Below, one piece after another: positions 1 through 7,633 of a DNA stretch of 34,847 bases (positions within the stretch are counted from its first letter, which is position 1; every line of letters begins with the position of its first letter). Under the pieces are notes generated by a model that worked only from the letters and a program-made list of their open reading frames with translations, ran no database searches and had not been told where the DNA came from. The position numbers and the translations under genes were made by a program. This stretch comes from JAGXTF01 sp040376005. Lineage in GTDB: Bacteria > Bacteroidota > Bacteroidia > NS11-12g > UBA955. The stretch spans positions 1 to 34,847 of the forward strand of contig JBEIRK010000009.1 in assembly GCA_040376005.1 (NCBI GenBank), given 5' to 3'.

Positions 1-11
1 AGCTTTGCAGT

Positions 12-440
12 ATGAATATCGCCATTGCTTCGGATCACGCAGGTTTTAAACTCAAAAACGATTTGTTGGTTCACCTCATTGAACTTGGATTTGAAATCCA
101 GGATTTTGGACCCGACAGCGCTGACAGTGTTGATTACCCTGACTATGCCCACCCTGTGGCTAATAGTGTGGTTTCGGGTGAAAATACCTTAGGGATTTTG
201 ATTTGTGGCAGCGGCAATGGTGTATGCATCACCGCGAATAAGCACAAGGGTATTCGCGCAGCACTGGCATGGGAAGAAGAGTTGGCTACCTTGGCACGTC
301 AGCATAACAATGCAAATGTGATTTGCATTCCTGCACGTTTTGTAAGCAAAGCAAAGGCCTTCAAAATTGCCGATGCATTCCTGAATGCAGCATTTGAAGG
401 TGGCAGACATGAAAACCGTGTTTCTAAAATAGAACCATAA
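12..440 (+). CDS. rpiB: Ribose-5-phosphate isomerase B
   Basis: Interconverts ribose 5-phosphate and ribulose 5-phosphate in the pentose phosphate pathway, in the cytosol. The 142-residue length is normal for RpiB. Visible family marks are the N-terminal SDHAGFKLK (residues 7-15), the ICGSGNG loop with the expected catalytic Cys65, and the HNNANV segment near 99-104. The start at 12 fits the family N-terminus. The window opens with AGCTTTG, which would be the end of a TAnnTTTG -7 box if the preceding unseen base is T; the ATG follows four bases later. The next gene, miaE, begins one base after the stop, so the two are probably co-transcribed. Confidence 0.95.
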   Translation: MNIAIASDHAGFKLKNDLLVHLIELGFEIQDFGPDSADSVDYPDYAHPVANSVVSGENTLGILICGSGNGVCITANKHKGIRAALAWEEELATLARQHNNANVICIPARFVSKAKAFKIADAFLNAAFEGGRHENRVSKIEP

Positions 441-441
441 T

Positions 442-1053
442 ATGGCTGAGGATATTGCTGGCACCGTAAAGATGTTGGGCTTGCAATTGGCCACGGATCC
501 GCGTTGGGTAAATATTGCTGAGAAAAGTATTGAGGAAATCTTAGTGGACCACGCTTTTTGCGAGCAAAAGGCTGCTACTACTGGCATAAGCTTAATTGTT
601 AAATTCTCAGACAAACCCAGTGTGGTTGAAAAAGTTACACCGCTGGTTGCTGAGGAATGGGGGCATTTTCGCAAGGTGCTGAAAGAATTGAATAGCCGTG
701 GTTTTAATTTGGGTCCGCAGCGCCGAGATGATTATGTAAGACGCCTTCAAGAATTGGAATTTAAAGGGGGCAGCCGAGAGCAACATTTGGTAGAGAAACT
801 TTTGGTAAGCGCGATGATAGAAGCCCGAAGCTGTGAACGGTTTCGTCTCTTGAGTTTGCATTGCACAGATCCCTATTTCAGAAAGTTTTATCATGAATTT
901 ATGGTTTCCGAAGCGGGGCATTATGTGATGTTTATAGAATTGGCCAAAGAGTTTGAAAGCGAAGCCTATGTGAAACAACGTTGGCAAGCTTATTTAGAAG
1001 GCGAAGCTGAAATCATGGCTTCATTGGAGCTGCGCGGCGACCGCGTGCACTAA
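442..1053 (+). CDS. miaE: tRNA-(ms2io6A)-hydroxylase MiaE
   Basis: A non-haem di-iron monooxygenase that hydroxylates the isopentenyl group of ms2i6A at tRNA position 37, using oxygen. At 203 residues it is family-sized. The iron-binding pattern is visible as two ExxH motifs, E72-W-G-H75 and E157-A-G-H160, plus E41 and the EARSCERF helix (residues 127-134). The start codon sits one base after the rpiB stop, so translation is probably coupled. The activity needs MiaA and MiaB elsewhere in the genome, which cannot be seen here. The assignment rests on family motifs; the physiological link with rpiB is unclear. Confidence 0.92.
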   Translation: MAEDIAGTVKMLGLQLATDPRWVNIAEKSIEEILVDHAFCEQKAATTGISLIVKFSDKPSVVEKVTPLVAEEWGHFRKVLKELNSRGFNLGPQRRDDYVRRLQELEFKGGSREQHLVEKLLVSAMIEARSCERFRLLSLHCTDPYFRKFYHEFMVSEAGHYVMFIELAKEFESEAYVKQRWQAYLEGEAEIMASLELRGDRVH

Positions 1054-1091
1054 GCAATTTTTTATGAATGCCTCAGTTCTTGTATTTTTTG

Positions 1092-1099
1092 TATCTTTG
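1092..1099 (+). promoter_or_regulatory. -7 box of the ZIP transporter promoter
   Basis: TATCTTTG matches the Bacteroidota -7 consensus TAnnTTTG exactly. It lies 35 bases before the ATG of the ZIP gene, and the palindrome at 1102-1117 begins two bases after it. No clear -33 TTTG element is seen at the usual spacing. Confidence 0.65.
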
Positions 1100-1101
1100 C
1101 A

Positions 1102-1117
1102 TTTAGGCGAGCCTAAA
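1102..1117. promoter_or_regulatory. 16-bp perfect palindrome, candidate metalloregulator operator
   Basis: TTTAGGCGAGCCTAAA is a perfect inverted repeat with 7-base arms and a 2-base centre. It begins two bases after the -7 box, so it would cover the transcription start of the metal transporter. Its shape resembles sites bound by DtxR/MntR/IdeR-family metal-dependent repressors, which often contain TTAGGC or TTAGGT half sites. Metal-dependent repression is inference; the regulator gene is not in the window. Confidence 0.6.
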
Positions 1118-1134
1118 AATAAGATTAGTCATAT

Positions 1135-1962
1135 ATGAATTTAATTATTGAGTATTTCCAAAAACTGCATCCCGTGATGCAAGGCCTGTTAGCCACACTT
1201 TTTACCTGGGCAGTTACTGCTGCCGGAGCTGCTGTGGTCTTTCTATTTAAAGACCTCAACCGCAAATTGCTTGATACCTTGTTGGGGTTTACAGGCGGTG
1301 TTATGTTGGCCGCATCTTTTTGGAGTTTGCTCAACCCTGCGATAGAAATGGCAGGCAATTCCTGGCCGGGTGGCATGGCATGGATTCCGGTTGCCATAGG
1401 ATTTATAGGCGGTGCCCTGTTCCTTTTTGGTTTGGACCAGTTCTTACCTCACTTGCACTTGAATGCGCCTATAGAAAAGGCGGAAGGGGTAAAAACCGAT
1501 TGGAATAAAACAGTACTGTTGGTACTCGCTATTACCCTGCATAACATCCCCGAGGGATTGGCTGTTGGGGTCGCATTTGGTGCGGTTGCAGAGGGCCTGC
1601 CAGGTGCGGATTTAGGGGGTGCCATAGCCCTTGCTATTGGTATTGGGATTCAAGATTTTCCTGAAGGATTGGCGGTAGCAATTCCCTTACGCCGATTTGG
1701 GTTAAGCAAACGCAAAGCTTTTCTCTGGGGACAATTGTCGGGCGCAGTAGAGCCTATTGCGGGTGTATTGGGTGTGCTGCTGGTGCTTTGGGCGCAGGCC
1801 ATTTTACCTTATGCATTAGCCTTTGCCGCCGGTGCGATGATCTATGTGGTGGTAGAAGAAGTGATTCCGCAAGCGCAAAGCGAAGGGAATACAGATAGGG
1901 CTACCCTAGGCCTTATGGCCGGTTTTGTGGTGATGATGGCATTGGATGTTGGATTGGGTTAA
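1135..1962 (+). CDS. ZIP family divalent metal transporter (GufA-like)
   Basis: Predicted inner-membrane importer of divalent metals such as Zn, Fe or Mn. The 275 residues form about eight hydrophobic segments. The metal-site motifs are HNIPEG (H136-G141) in the fourth helix and QDFPEG (Q173-G178) in the fifth, the second being the form seen in the GufA branch. H106 and H108 lie in the short loop after the third helix, and E241/E242 lie in a later helix. The gene has its own promoter with a palindrome over the likely start of transcription, which suggests metal-responsive control. The substrate metal cannot be told from sequence. Confidence 0.9.
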   Translation: MNLIIEYFQKLHPVMQGLLATLFTWAVTAAGAAVVFLFKDLNRKLLDTLLGFTGGVMLAASFWSLLNPAIEMAGNSWPGGMAWIPVAIGFIGGALFLFGLDQFLPHLHLNAPIEKAEGVKTDWNKTVLLVLAITLHNIPEGLAVGVAFGAVAEGLPGADLGGAIALAIGIGIQDFPEGLAVAIPLRRFGLSKRKAFLWGQLSGAVEPIAGVLGVLLVLWAQAILPYALAFAAGAMIYVVVEEVIPQAQSEGNTDRATLGLMAGFVVMMALDVGLG

Positions 1963-2002
1963 CCGCTACAACACCGCTGTTCCTTATGCTTGTTTCTAAG
2001 GC

Positions 2003-2719
2003 TTAATCGATGAAATATTCATCTGATTTTTTGAAATTCCCCATATTGAAATAATAGGAGAAGGTGAATTGCAAGAATCCACCGCGGTAGGAGAGAGGAA
2101 AGCTCTTTAACCAGCCTTGGCCGTATTGAACGGTGAGGTTCGCATCGGTCTTAAAACTCTGATTATACACGATAGAAAATTCGTATCTGTCTCCGCTTTC
2201 TGTGTTTCCACCCAAACCTGCTCCCAAATAGAACATGGGATAGAATCGGTTTAAGGCCACATCATTGATACGAAAACGTTGGGTTTTTTCAGAGTTATAG
2301 GTGGTAAATGAGTCTTTTCTAAAAGTGAAGTTGCCAGCGATACCAAATTTCTCATGTATGGCACTACTTGCGCTAAACCGCTGGCGAAAAATAATACCCA
2401 GTGGAATACTCAAAGAATGCGTTTTTTGGGTAATAAATGCGTTAGAAGTGAGGGTGTCATTATTCAACTTATAGCCTTTATTTACATAGTTGGCACCAAA
2501 AGCAATGGATACAAAGGGTTTTAAATTGTAGCAACCCTGCATGCCGAAATTGACGCCTATGCGGTTTCTGCGGCTGAAATTATTTGGAAAGGTATCACCT
2601 GAAAAAATACGAGATACATTGCCACCAGCGTTAAATCCCATCATGAATTTATTCTGGGCCTGCGCAGGAATCTGATATAGCATGGCCACAACAAGTATGT
2701 ATAGAAGTCTCGTTTTCAT
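2003..2719 (-). CDS. Outer-membrane beta-barrel protein (PorT-like fold)
   Basis: A 238-residue protein with a clean signal peptide (MKTRLLYILVVAMLYQIPAQA, cut near residue 21). Alternating hydrophobic strands and glycine/aromatic-rich turns follow, and it ends in a long aromatic strand (LQFTFSYYFNMG) typical of small Bacteroidota barrels of the outer-membrane beta-barrel domain class. No specific function is recognisable and it does not look like the T9SS component PorT itself. It is transcribed divergently from the acyl-CoA reductase. An exact -7 box, TAAATTTG, lies seven bases before the ATG, so the mRNA may be almost leaderless. Confidence 0.8.
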   Translation of the reverse strand: MKTRLLYILVVAMLYQIPAQAQNKFMMGFNAGGNVSRIFSGDTFPNNFSRRNRIGVNFGMQGCYNLKPFVSIAFGANYVNKGYKLNNDTLTSNAFITQKTHSLSIPLGIIFRQRFSASSAIHEKFGIAGNFTFRKDSFTTYNSEKTQRFRINDVALNRFYPMFYLGAGLGGNTESGDRYEFSIVYNQSFKTDANLTVQYGQGWLKSFPLSYRGGFLQFTFSYYFNMGNFKKSDEYFID

Positions 2720-2726
2720 CTTTGTG

Positions 2727-2734
2727 CAAATTTA
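2727..2734 (-). promoter_or_regulatory. -7 box for the beta-barrel gene
   Basis: Read on the minus strand this is TAAATTTG, an exact TAnnTTTG. Only seven bases separate it from the ATG at 2719, leaving almost no untranslated leader. Confidence 0.6.
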
Positions 2735-2808
2735 GGTGTAATTTCTGTTTCTGTGAAGAATACGTGCACACGGACATAAAGTTACTTTAGCGATTGCTGT
2801 GGGTTGCC

Positions 2809-2816
2809 TAACTTTG
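2809..2816 (+). promoter_or_regulatory. -7 box for the acyl-CoA reductase gene
   Basis: TAACTTTG matches TAnnTTTG and is followed by four bases and then the ATG at 2821. A TTTAG at 2786-2790 lies 18 bases upstream and could serve as a weak -33 element. The transcript would start at or within a few bases of the start codon. Confidence 0.6.
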
Positions 2817-2820
2817 CGGT

Positions 2821-3822
2821 ATGTTAGGAACACAAATAGCCCACGCTTTTTTAAGCGCGGCTAAAGACCATAAAACCCAAGAGGATTGGGCATTGATAAA
2901 GGAAAAAGCTTATATCAAAAACAAATGGTTTGAAGAAGTATTTGTGAACCAAAATCTAGATCAATGGATTGAAGCGCTGCAACCAAAGGCAGTAGAAACT
3001 TGGCTGCAGGCATATCCTGAGTTCGCTATGCAAGAAAAGGAATTGGGTATTATCATGGCGGGGAATATTCCTATGGTAGGATTCCATGACCTGATATGCG
3101 GTCTTGCAGCAGGCTGGAAAGTGCGTGTGAAATTATCTTCAGACGACGAAGTATTGATTAAATTTTGGGTAGAAAAAGCCAGCCAAATCATGCCTGAACT
3201 GGCAGACAGAATTTTGTTTTCAGACCAATTTAAAGGCCTGGATGCTGCTATTGCTACGGGCAGCAACAATTCTGCACGCTATTTTGAATATTATTTTAAA
3301 AATATTCCGCATTTGCTGCGCAAGAATAGAAACAGCGTAGCTGTGCTGACGGGATCAGAATCCCCGGAAATACTAACCGCCTTGGGCCACGATGCTTTTG
3401 ATTATTTTGGACTGGGTTGCAGAAATATTACCCATCTCTTTTTACCCAAAGACTATGCATTTAAACCCTTGTTCGATGCTTGGGAGACCTTTAATTGGAT
3501 TTACAATCACAATAAGTATGTAAACAATTACCATTACCATAAAGCCTTGTTGCTGATGAATTTAGATCCGCACTTGGATACTGGATTTTTATTGGTAAAA
3601 GAAAGAATGGAGTTGTATAGCCCAGTGGGCATGCTCAATTACAGCTTTTATGAGAATCCAGATGAGGTATCCCGTATTATCGCGTCCAAACTTGATGAAA
3701 TCCAATGTGTGGTGAGCACACATCCCCAAGTTTCGGGTTTTAAACCAGGCGATACCCAAAAGGTGCATCTTGGGGACTACGCGGATGGTAAGGATGTAAT
3801 GGCTTGGTTCTCTTCGTTATAG
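2821..3822 (+). CDS. Acyl-CoA reductase (LuxC family)
   Basis: Related to LuxC, the NADPH-dependent fatty acyl reductase of the aldehyde dehydrogenase superfamily. The 333 residues are shorter than LuxC proper (about 480) but usual for the stand-alone Bacteroidota form. Seen: the MAGNIPMVGFHD nucleotide-binding turn (79-90), and the nucleophile segment FGLGCRNITHLFLP with the expected catalytic Cys200. No LuxD or LuxE partner is nearby, so this is not a luminescence locus; the acyl substrate is unknown. Its stop abuts the arginase stop on the other strand, with the two genes sharing six bases. Confidence 0.85.
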   Translation: MLGTQIAHAFLSAAKDHKTQEDWALIKEKAYIKNKWFEEVFVNQNLDQWIEALQPKAVETWLQAYPEFAMQEKELGIIMAGNIPMVGFHDLICGLAAGWKVRVKLSSDDEVLIKFWVEKASQIMPELADRILFSDQFKGLDAAIATGSNNSARYFEYYFKNIPHLLRKNRNSVAVLTGSESPEILTALGHDAFDYFGLGCRNITHLFLPKDYAFKPLFDAWETFNWIYNHNKYVNNYHYHKALLLMNLDPHLDTGFLLVKERMELYSPVGMLNYSFYENPDEVSRIIASKLDEIQCVVSTHPQVSGFKPGDTQKVHLGDYADGKDVMAWFSSL

Positions 3823-4749
3823 AACCGTATCCAAGAGCTTGGCTACCGTTTCAGCCATTGCATTGCCTTCTTCCAGTGCGGGATTTACCTCGGTAATTTC
3901 GAAAGCAGCTACTCTAGGGTGGTGGAATAAGGAGGTGAACAAGGCTGCGGCCTGGTCAAAGGTTAATCCATTGGCAACAGGAGTGCCGGTAGCAGCAGAT
4001 ATACTTGGGTCTAGACTGTCCACATCAAAGGATACATATATCTTAGAACAATCCTGAAGCAGGTTTAAGGCGATGCGAATGATCTTATCGATACCAATGG
4101 TATTGATTTCAGCAGGAGTGAACACATGCATGCCTGTTTCTTCAGCCAAGGCAATTTCTTGGGCTTCATAATCTCTGGCACCAATGAAAACGATGTTTTC
4201 TGGCAATATTTTTGGGAATATATCGGTTCTGCCCAAACGCTTGAGGGCCTCCCAATATTGAATACTCTCTGCATCTGGGTCATTCTCCTTTAGATCAATA
4301 TTATCCAATCCTATGAGGGCGTTCAGTGCCATTCCATGAAGGTTGCCACTGGGTGTGGTGTAGGGAGAATGCAAGTCCAAATGTGCATCAATCCAAATAA
4401 TGCCAATATTGTCTTTATCGAAATAATCGGTAAATGCCGAAACAGCGCCAATGGCATTGCTGTGGTCACCACTTAAGATTAAAGGGAAGTTGCCGGTTTT
4501 GAGCACCCCTGACACCTCCTGGTTGAGTTCCTGCATGGCGGGCAAAAGCGCGGTTATGTTGCGCGCATATAGGCGTTCATTTGCTTCTTGTTCAGGAGTT
4601 ATAGGTACTTCAGAAATACCAAAAGTTCCAAATTTCTGAGGGAAGTTTTTTTCAAAAGTGTCTAAGACAGTCTTGGGACCATGGGCAGCTCCTTTTTTAC
4701 CGGCACCGATATCGGATGCAGCTTTAATGACCTGAATGCGTCTATCCAT
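3817..4749 (-). CDS. rocF: Arginase / ureohydrolase family enzyme
   Basis: Mn-dependent hydrolase expected to split arginine into ornithine and urea. All metal-binding motifs of the ureohydrolase fold are present: GDHS with H96, DAHLDLH with D121, H123, D125, and the FDVDSLDPS segment with D242 and D244, followed by ATGTPVANGL and EITEVNP. Length (310) is typical. In arginases the last position of the DAHxDxN motif is an Asn that contacts the substrate carboxylate; here it is His127, so another guanidino substrate is possible. It is last in a minus-strand run after PAP2 and GT39 (27 bases away) but has its own -7 box. Confidence 0.85.
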   Translation of the reverse strand: MDRRIQVIKAASDIGAGKKGAAHGPKTVLDTFEKNFPQKFGTFGISEVPITPEQEANERLYARNITALLPAMQELNQEVSGVLKTGNFPLILSGDHSNAIGAVSAFTDYFDKDNIGIIWIDAHLDLHSPYTTPSGNLHGMALNALIGLDNIDLKENDPDAESIQYWEALKRLGRTDIFPKILPENIVFIGARDYEAQEIALAEETGMHVFTPAEINTIGIDKIIRIALNLLQDCSKIYVSFDVDSLDPSISAATGTPVANGLTFDQAAALFTSLFHHPRVAAFEITEVNPALEEGNAMAETVAKLLDTVL

Positions 4750-4763
4750 AAAGCAGATTTGAG

Positions 4764-4771
4764 CAAAAATA
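4764..4771 (-). promoter_or_regulatory. -7 box for arginase
   Basis: On the minus strand this reads TATTTTTG (TAnnTTTG), 14 bases before the arginase ATG and inside the short gap after the GT39 stop. It suggests arginase can be transcribed independently of the two upstream genes. Confidence 0.5.
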
Positions 4772-4776
4772 AGGAC

Positions 4777-6483
4777 TTACAGCCGAGGGTCAGACGCGCG
4801 TATGTCTTTCCTTTTCCACATTTGGTAGGGTCCCAATGCTTTTTCTAACTTAAATTTTTCTAGGAAATAGACATCCGGTTTGAACTGCACTCGGGTGAAG
4901 ATATAAATCTCCTTATCCATTGGCTTATTGTGCAGAAAGTAGCTTCTCGCATAATATCCAGGGTTGGGAAATTCCTTAAAATCGGACTTTATACTGTCCC
5001 AATTTCGCCTCAAAATTTCCGGTTTTGCCTGTGTGTAAAAATAAACGGCATAGGTCTTGAAACCCCAAGATTCCACATAACAATCTTGTGTTTTCAACTT
5101 TTTCAATTCCGCCGTGTAATCCCCTTGTAAGGACCTTGCAGCCTTGGGTAAAAATACAATTCCGATTAGGAAAGACAGGGCCAAGGTGCTTAGATATAGA
5201 TGGGTAGGGTTGCGACGCCTGTTGATAATAAAGGCCAGTAAGAACAAAGCAAAGCCAAGGGGTATCAGGATTTCTACTCCAGACCAATGCGGTTGTGCTG
5301 CCTGAATATATTGCTGAATATAGGGGTCCGTGATTTTTGAAGTTACAAACTGCTGAAACCCTGAATGTTTAAGAAACAGTGGAATAGTAGCCATTGCTGC
5401 AGATAGCAATAGCGCAATCGTAACACTCAAGGCATAGATGCTCCAGTGTATCTTTCCCCTGTTTGTATAGTGGCGGTATAAGGCTGAGCCTGCGAGCCAA
5501 CTCAGTGGGAACCAACATATGCTGCTATAATGAATAATCTTGGTGGTGGATAGTGAAAAAATGGCCAATACAATCCAGAAGAGAGATCGCATATACGAAG
5601 ACCAAACTTTATCGGTACCGGCATATTCTGCATTGCGGAAAAGTGAGGGGAGTGCAAGTATGGATGAGGGAAAGCACAAAAAAAGTAACACGATGATATG
5701 GTAAAACCAAGGTTGATTGTGCCATTCGATTTGCCCTTTAAACAAGGTGGTTTGGTAACTGATAAATTCTGTGATGAACCAGGGTCCACTTTTAATCCAT
5801 TCTGGAATAAACCACAAACCTGCAATGAGGATGCAAAGAAACAAGGCCAACAGGGAATTGAGCCACCCTTGCCATGCGAATTTACGGTTTACAATGAGTC
5901 GGTATACATATACCAAGAACAGTATCAAAGCGGCAACGGGACCTTTGGTAAGTATGGCAAGTCCTGTGAATACTGCGGCCAACATCAGCGGTCCTCTAGG
6001 GTTCTCGGCATTGTGAGAAGCCTTTTCAGAAAGAAAAATTTGGTAAAGGGCGCACAAGATAAACAGGTTGAAAACTGGGTCAATAATTCCTGATCTGAAA
6101 TACAGAAACGGTGCTATGCTGCCGGCGTAGGCAAGCACCCAAAACATGCCCATAAAGTGATTGCGAATCTTGCGACCCATGAAATACAGGAAGTTTAGGG
6201 TGACAATTCCGGCAAGTGCATTGGGGAGTCGGGCGGCAAATTCATTGACCCCAAAAAATTTCATGCACAAGGCTTGGAGCCAAATGAATAGGGGAGGTTT
6301 CTCCCAAAAAGGTTCAAATCCAATTTGAACTTTAGAATAGTTGCCAGAAACCAGCATCTCTCTTGCAGACTCCGCAAAGTTGAGCTCGTCCCAATCAAAT
6401 AAATCAAAGCTGCCCAGCAAAGGCAGAAACAGCAAGGCTGCAGCAATACTGATGAGGATATGGAATTTAAATTCAGACTGCAT
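4777..6483 (-). CDS. Glycosyltransferase family 39-like membrane protein (ArnT/PMT type)
   Basis: A 568-residue inner-membrane protein with about ten to twelve hydrophobic helices and a soluble C-terminal tail. The first loop after helix 1 carries DWDELNFAESAREM (residues 29-42), the acidic pair expected for catalysis in GT39/ArnT enzymes, followed by FWEKPPLFIWLQ. Such enzymes move a sugar from a polyprenyl-phosphate carrier to lipid A, protein or another acceptor on the periplasmic face. Its start overlaps the end of the PAP2 phosphatase gene by 11 bases, so the two are translated together. The sugar and acceptor are unknown. Confidence 0.85.
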   Translation of the reverse strand: MQSEFKFHILISIAAALLFLPLLGSFDLFDWDELNFAESAREMLVSGNYSKVQIGFEPFWEKPPLFIWLQALCMKFFGVNEFAARLPNALAGIVTLNFLYFMGRKIRNHFMGMFWVLAYAGSIAPFLYFRSGIIDPVFNLFILCALYQIFLSEKASHNAENPRGPLMLAAVFTGLAILTKGPVAALILFLVYVYRLIVNRKFAWQGWLNSLLALFLCILIAGLWFIPEWIKSGPWFITEFISYQTTLFKGQIEWHNQPWFYHIIVLLFLCFPSSILALPSLFRNAEYAGTDKVWSSYMRSLFWIVLAIFSLSTTKIIHYSSICWFPLSWLAGSALYRHYTNRGKIHWSIYALSVTIALLLSAAMATIPLFLKHSGFQQFVTSKITDPYIQQYIQAAQPHWSGVEILIPLGFALFLLAFIINRRRNPTHLYLSTLALSFLIGIVFLPKAARSLQGDYTAELKKLKTQDCYVESWGFKTYAVYFYTQAKPEILRRNWDSIKSDFKEFPNPGYYARSYFLHNKPMDKEIYIFTRVQFKPDVYFLEKFKLEKALGPYQMWKRKDIRASDPRL

Positions 6484-7087
6484 GGTTGGAATGTAGTTTT
6501 ACAGGGTGCAATCTGTGGTAATTTAAGGCATATAAGGCCAATAGCAGCAGTGCAATTGCTTCACCACCCAGCACATCGCGCAAGTAATGTTGGCCCAAAT
6601 ACATGCGGGAATATCCAACCAGGATTGCGCCCAAGGCGGCAAATACTTGAATCCACTTGCTCGGATGCATAAAACTAATAAGTCCAAAACCTATAAATGC
6701 GGCCGCGGTATGTCCACTTGGAAAGCTCAATCCACTGAGTATGGCCACCCCGTCGATTTGATGCATGTTTTCAATGCCCAATTGCACACGGGGACGAGGT
6801 TCTCGAAACCAGAGCTTAAGTCCGTTGATGAGCAACGCCTCTATTCCATAGGTTATCCCAGCCCAAAAGCCTGTGATGGGATGTTTCAACAAGGCCAATA
6901 CCAATGCAAGTACAATAACAGGCCATTCTGCTATTTGAGTATAGTATTTGAAGAACCAGTCGAGCCATGGAGTATGGTGCGAATTAGCAAATACAGTTGC
7001 CATTTCAGGCTGAAAGAATAGCAATAGGATACCACCTGCAAGTAGAAATAATGCTGATATTAACCAAAACAGAGGGGCGCGGTTCAC
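6473..7087 (-). CDS. PAP2 family lipid phosphatase, GTG start
   Basis: Integral membrane phosphatase of the PAP2 superfamily (undecaprenyl diphosphate, lipid A or phosphatidate phosphatases). The three-part active site is complete: KLWFREPRP (K-x6-RP, K91), PSGH (123-126) and SR-x5-H-x3-D (S160, H167, D171). I chose the GTG at 7087 (204 residues) over an ATG at 7168. The extra 27 codons of the longer form contain an exact TATATTTG promoter box, and the shorter form begins right before the first membrane helix. The gene overlaps the GT39 gene; a joint role in recycling the lipid carrier or editing a lipid is likely. Confidence 0.85.
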   Translation of the reverse strand: MNRAPLFWLISALFLLAGGILLLFFQPEMATVFANSHHTPWLDWFFKYYTQIAEWPVIVLALVLALLKHPITGFWAGITYGIEALLINGLKLWFREPRPRVQLGIENMHQIDGVAILSGLSFPSGHTAAAFIGFGLISFMHPSKWIQVFAALGAILVGYSRMYLGQHYLRDVLGGEAIALLLLALYALNYHRLHPVKLHSNHAV

Positions 7088-7094
7088 GGGTGGG

Positions 7095-7102
7095 CAAATA
7101 TA
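7095..7102 (-). promoter_or_regulatory. -7 box for the PAP2-GT39 unit
   Basis: Minus strand TATATTTG, seven bases before the GTG at 7087. It argues against translation from the in-frame ATG at 7168, which would lie upstream of the transcript start. Confidence 0.6.
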
Positions 7103-7168
7103 GTATGCGGATCTTGAGATTGCATGCCTTTGGAATGTGGGTAAGTCAGCGGTAAGAAAAGCAGGCAA

Positions 7169-7176
7169 TAATTTTG
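7169..7176 (+). promoter_or_regulatory. Possible -7 box for the START-like gene
   Basis: TAATTTTG matches TAnnTTTG, 58 bases before the ATG at 7235. It is the only exact match in this gap on the plus strand. Confidence 0.4.
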
Positions 7177-7234
7177 TTTTTCAGTTCAATAATGCTTTTT
7201 TGCGAGTCCATAAGAAAATTTAGTCCTAATAATC

Positions 7235-7633
7235 ATGACCAAAGCCAAGTCGCCGAACAGAATAAAGTTGGAGTTGGAGTATCCGCTTCGTTCATCCGCC
7301 AATATTTTGTTTCAGTACATTTCCACCCCTTCAGGCTTGCAAAGTTGGTTTGCAGATCACGTAGAAGTTACGCAAGGCCGTTATACCTTCCGCTGGGAAG
7401 ATGGCACTGAAACGTTTGCAGAGGTCATGAAGAATGTAACCAATAAGTACATTCGATTTGCAGTTCAAAATGCAGATAAGGACGAGTATTTGGAATTCCG
7501 AATTTCTCAGGATGATATCACAGATGATGTGGAACTTATCATTACTGAATATGTGAATGAAAGCGAAGAAGATATTGCCGCCAGTATCTGGGACAGCGCA
7601 GTAAATAGCTTGCGTCACATTATCGGCGCTTAA
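7235..7633 (+). CDS. START-like (SRPBCC superfamily) domain protein
   Basis: A 132-residue cytosolic protein that begins with a short basic stretch and then a helix-grip type domain related to the AHSA1/START superfamily. Its characteristic pattern includes EYPLRSSANILFQYISTPSG and LQSWFADHVE, ending with a long C-terminal helix (SIWDSAVNSLRHIIGA). Small conserved START-like proteins of this kind occur widely in Bacteroidota without a defined ligand. No catalytic residues can be named. Its stop codon overlaps that of the M20 hydrolase on the opposite strand: both use the TTAA at 7630-7633. Confidence 0.8.
   Translation: MTKAKSPNRIKLELEYPLRSSANILFQYISTPSGLQSWFADHVEVTQGRYTFRWEDGTETFAEVMKNVTNKYIRFAVQNADKDEYLEFRISQDDITDDVELIITEYVNESEEDIAASIWDSAVNSLRHIIGA

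Noticed and set aside
189..674. Long open frames opposite or out of frame with strong genes (for example here and at 607-987 or 9496-9813)
   Set aside because: They lie wholly within rpiB, miaE, dnaG and similar well-supported genes and encode no recognisable domain, so they are shadows.
1982..2001. CCTTA/TAAGG inverted repeat between the ZIP and barrel gene stops
   Set aside because: Only five pairs with a 10-base loop and no T-run; too weak to call a terminator.
2003..2719. Possible identity with the T9SS component PorT
   Set aside because: Only the general small-barrel character matches; I see no PorT-specific residues and no T9SS neighbours.
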